Assembly (NCBI GenBank): GCA_947623975.1
Contig: CANQHY010000028.1
Coordinates: forward strand, 1 to 14,541
Source of the DNA: an uncultured Bacilli bacterium
Lineage (GTDB): Bacteria; Bacillota_I; Bacilli_A; RF39; UBA660
Direction of reading: 5' to 3'
DNA length: 14,541 bases
The translations under genes were made by a program, and so were the position numbers. Positions 12,548 to 14,541 of this stretch are shown in pieces. Each line of letters begins with the position of its first letter. Positions within the stretch are counted from its first letter, which is position 1. Below the pieces are notes generated by a model. It was given only the letters and a program-made list of their open reading frames with translations, was not told the origin of the DNA and ran no database searches.

Positions 12548-14541
12548 ATTCAGTTCTAAGTGCTTCGACTGGATCTTTTTTACTTGCAACATATGCTGGT
12601 ATTAATCCACCAATTACTGTTAACGTTACACTTACTATTATAAGAATTAAAGCATGAACGGGATTAAGTTTTGCCACATTCTGTAATTCTGTTAATTTAT
12701 ATAATAAAGCATTAGCAGGTATTGTTAAAATTAAAGCTATTAATATTCCTAAAAGTCCAGATGTGATACCAATTATGAATGTTTCGGCGTTAAATACTCT
12801 CGAAATATCTTTTTTTCTTGCACCAAGTGCTCTTAAAATTCCAATTTCTTTTGTTCTTTCCAAAACCGAAATATAAGTAATAATTCCTATCATAATCGAA
12901 GAAACAACTAGGGAAATGGCCGAAAAAGCTACCAAAACAATAGTTACTGCATCCATAATTGATCCTGAAAGAGACACCATGGTAGCTGCTAAATCATTGT
13001 ATAAAACACCACCATTACTACTTGTTATTTCACTATTTTCTACAACAAATTCACTATTGCCAACTTTGATTAATCCACTAATTTTTCCATCAATATAAGA
13101 TAAATCTACTGCATCAGGTGTTTTCTCTAAAAGAGTAGTATCTACAGATTTTAATAACTTATCATTTGGTGTAGTAATCTTCTTCTTAATAATATCAAAA
13201 TACTCTATAGCAATATTTTCTACTTTTTTTATTTCTTTTTTATTATAATCATCTAAATAAGCAGTAATTTCCTCTTTAGATTCAAAATCTTTAGGGTAAA
13301 TACTTATAATATAAGGTATAGAATCACTTCCCAAATAAGCAAGGAGATTTTCTTTTAATTCTTTACCCTCTTCAGTATTTAAGGCTAATTTTTCACCTGT
13401 CAAAACATTATAATCTTTAGCTTTTTGTAAATTTACAATATCAGAATTAGAGTTTTTTTCTATTACAAAGTCAACTAACTTTTCAGTATAATAAATTCCA
13501 GTACTATTTTGAAATAATTTACTGTCTTCTTTTCCACGAATTATTCCTACTATTTTTAAAGTAACAGCATTACTACTATTATACATTTTTTCAAAATCAG
13601 TATTGATAGTATAATACTCTCCTAATGACTTGTAAAAGTCTTCATTTAATATTAATTTAAATTCTCTATTTAAAACATCATCAAAAGATATTTTCTCACT
13701 ATTTTTATCTAAACCTAGGTATGATACTAAAGTCTTATCTATAGAATTTTTACTATCTATTACTAAAACTAATTCGTTATATTCTTGTGGTAATCTTCCC
13801 TTTAAGACATCGTAATTCTTTTCTATTATACTAAGATTTTTAACAGATATATTGGTTGGCATAAGCTGGAAATAGGAACCTGTTGAAGACATACTAGTTG
13901 GAATAACTGTCTTTTTTCCATCTACTGTTCCTAGTATATTTAATGCTGTTAGTTTTGTATAGGAAATACCAGCTACTTTTTCTTTATCAATATTTTCAAT
14001 ATAATCGATATATTCTTTAGTAAATTCATTTTCATGAATTAATTTATTCACAATAGAATCTTTAGGATAAATAAATTCTTCTTTCGTAAATGAATGTTCA
14101 TTTTTAGCACTATCTTCACTCATCGAAATCATTGTATCTTCATCCATATTCATCGCTTCTTTGCTGATTATAATTGGAAGATTAGAAAGAGTTTCCGTTT
14201 CAAATTTATCTATTTGAATATCAAAACCATTAGATAAAGATAGAATAAGAGCAATACCTATTATTCCGATACTTGAAGCAAAAGCTGTAATTAATGTTCT
14301 TCCCTTCTTAGTAATTATATTGTTAAAAGATAGCTTAAGAGCAGTTGCAAAACTCATTGATGTTTTTCTGATTTTATATAATTCATCGTTTTTTTCTTCT
14401 TCCTTTACGGGATTAGAATCATTCTGTAACTCACCATCTTTAAATTCGACGATTCTATTGGCATAAGTGTTAGCAAGTTCTGCATTATGAGTAACCATAA
14501 TGACAAGTTTATCTTTAGCTATTTCTTTGATAAGTTCCATA
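12546..14541 (-). CDS. ABC transporter ATPase-permease fusion, MacB/FtsX type (N-terminal part outside window)
   Basis: The frame is open to the right edge, so the visible 664-plus residues are the C-terminal part. The first 40 residues are the end of an ATPase domain: 'KLVIMVTHNAELANTYANRI' contains the H-loop His18, followed by the usual 'VEFKDGEL'. A charged linker (40-58) leads to 'SFNNIITKKGRTLIT' and the first membrane helix (about 82-104). A large extracytoplasmic domain of about 425 residues follows. Three helices (about 531-556, 587-607 and 629-648) form the FtsX unit, with 'ERTKEIGILRALGARKKDI' (561-579) and the ending 'KKDPVEALRTE'. This is the mechanotransmission exporter class (MacB, LolCDE, BceAB relatives). 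Fusion of ATPase and permease in one chain is known in Bacillota. The substrate is unknown. ATG at 14540 is internal, not the start. A terminator overlaps the stop. Confidence 0.9.
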   Translation of the reverse strand, partial: MELIKEIAKDKLVIMVTHNAELANTYANRIVEFKDGELQNDSNPVKEEEKNDELYKIRKTSMSFATALKLSFNNIITKKGRTLITAFASSIGIIGIALILSLSNGFDIQIDKFETETLSNLPIIISKEAMNMDEDTMISMSEDSAKNEHSFTKEEFIYPKDSIVNKLIHENEFTKEYIDYIENIDKEKVAGISYTKLTALNILGTVDGKKTVIPTSMSSTGSYFQLMPTNISVKNLSIIEKNYDVLKGRLPQEYNELVLVIDSKNSIDKTLVSYLGLDKNSEKISFDDVLNREFKLILNEDFYKSLGEYYTINTDFEKMYNSSNAVTLKIVGIIRGKEDSKLFQNSTGIYYTEKLVDFVIEKNSNSDIVNLQKAKDYNVLTGEKLALNTEEGKELKENLLAYLGSDSIPYIISIYPKDFESKEEITAYLDDYNKKEIKKVENIAIEYFDIIKKKITTPNDKLLKSVDTTLLEKTPDAVDLSYIDGKISGLIKVGNSEFVVENSEITSSNGGVLYNDLAATMVSLSGSIMDAVTIVLVAFSAISLVVSSIMIGIITYISVLERTKEIGILRALGARKKDISRVFNAETFIIGITSGLLGILIALILTIPANALLYKLTELQNVAKLNPVHALILIIVSVTLTVIGGLIPAYVASKKDPVEALRTE

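Overview
The window comes from a very AT-rich, low-GC Gram-positive bacterium, most likely a Bacilli/Erysipelotrichia-like or Mollicutes-related gut-type lineage of the Bacillota. The evidence is strong AGGAGG-type ribosome binding sites, compact genes, and recognisable Bacillus-type families (YtrA-type GntR, YkpA-type ABC-F, UPF0316, YfhO, RNHCP). The code looks standard: two genes (rmuC and the YfhO gene) end in TGA and Trp is written TGG, so this is not a Mycoplasma code-4 genome. No rRNA, tRNA, CRISPR array or intact insertion sequence was seen.

Layout. 1-226 holds what look like the remains of an AbiE-type (type IV) toxin-antitoxin pair: the C-terminal end of an AbiEi-like antitoxin and an N-terminal stub of an AbiEii-like toxin. 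405-2440 is a complete three-gene unit (GntR repressor, ABC ATPase, ABC-2 permease). It has a consensus promoter, a 25-bp perfect palindromic operator over the -10 and start region, and flanking hairpins. 2648-3259 is a DUF2238/YjdF-like membrane protein gene with its own palindrome-covered promoter. A bidirectional terminator (3332-3369) separates it from a leftward block: an extracytoplasmic thioredoxin-like protein (3381-4115), an RmuC homologue (4187-5284) and a VTT/TVP38-type membrane protein (5296-5868). rmuC and the VTT gene abut and are probably one operon.

A UPF0316/DUF2179 gene (5969-6475) runs rightward and overlaps tail-to-tail by 8 bp with a leftward rhodanese/RNHCP zinc-ribbon pair (7137 down to 6468). 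The rhodanese promoter and that of the rightward gene at 7237 share one palindromic -35 hexamer (TTGCAA). The 7237-7959 gene encodes a small protein with all the main protein-kinase catalytic positions in a very compact fold. A 103-nt long hairpin lies between it and a convergent YkpA-type ABC-F ATPase (8095-9681, TTG start). The right part holds a large YfhO-family membrane protein (9864-12458) and the 3' part of a fused ABC ATPase/FtsX permease (12546 to the window edge), each with its own terminator.

Most of the gene content is envelope-facing: two ABC export systems, YfhO, VTT, a surface thioredoxin and a DUF2238 protein. The items most worth a second look are the minimal kinase-like protein with its divergent promoter and hairpin, the GntR operator, the decayed AbiE locus, and the one-sided ATP-site degeneration of the ABC-F protein.
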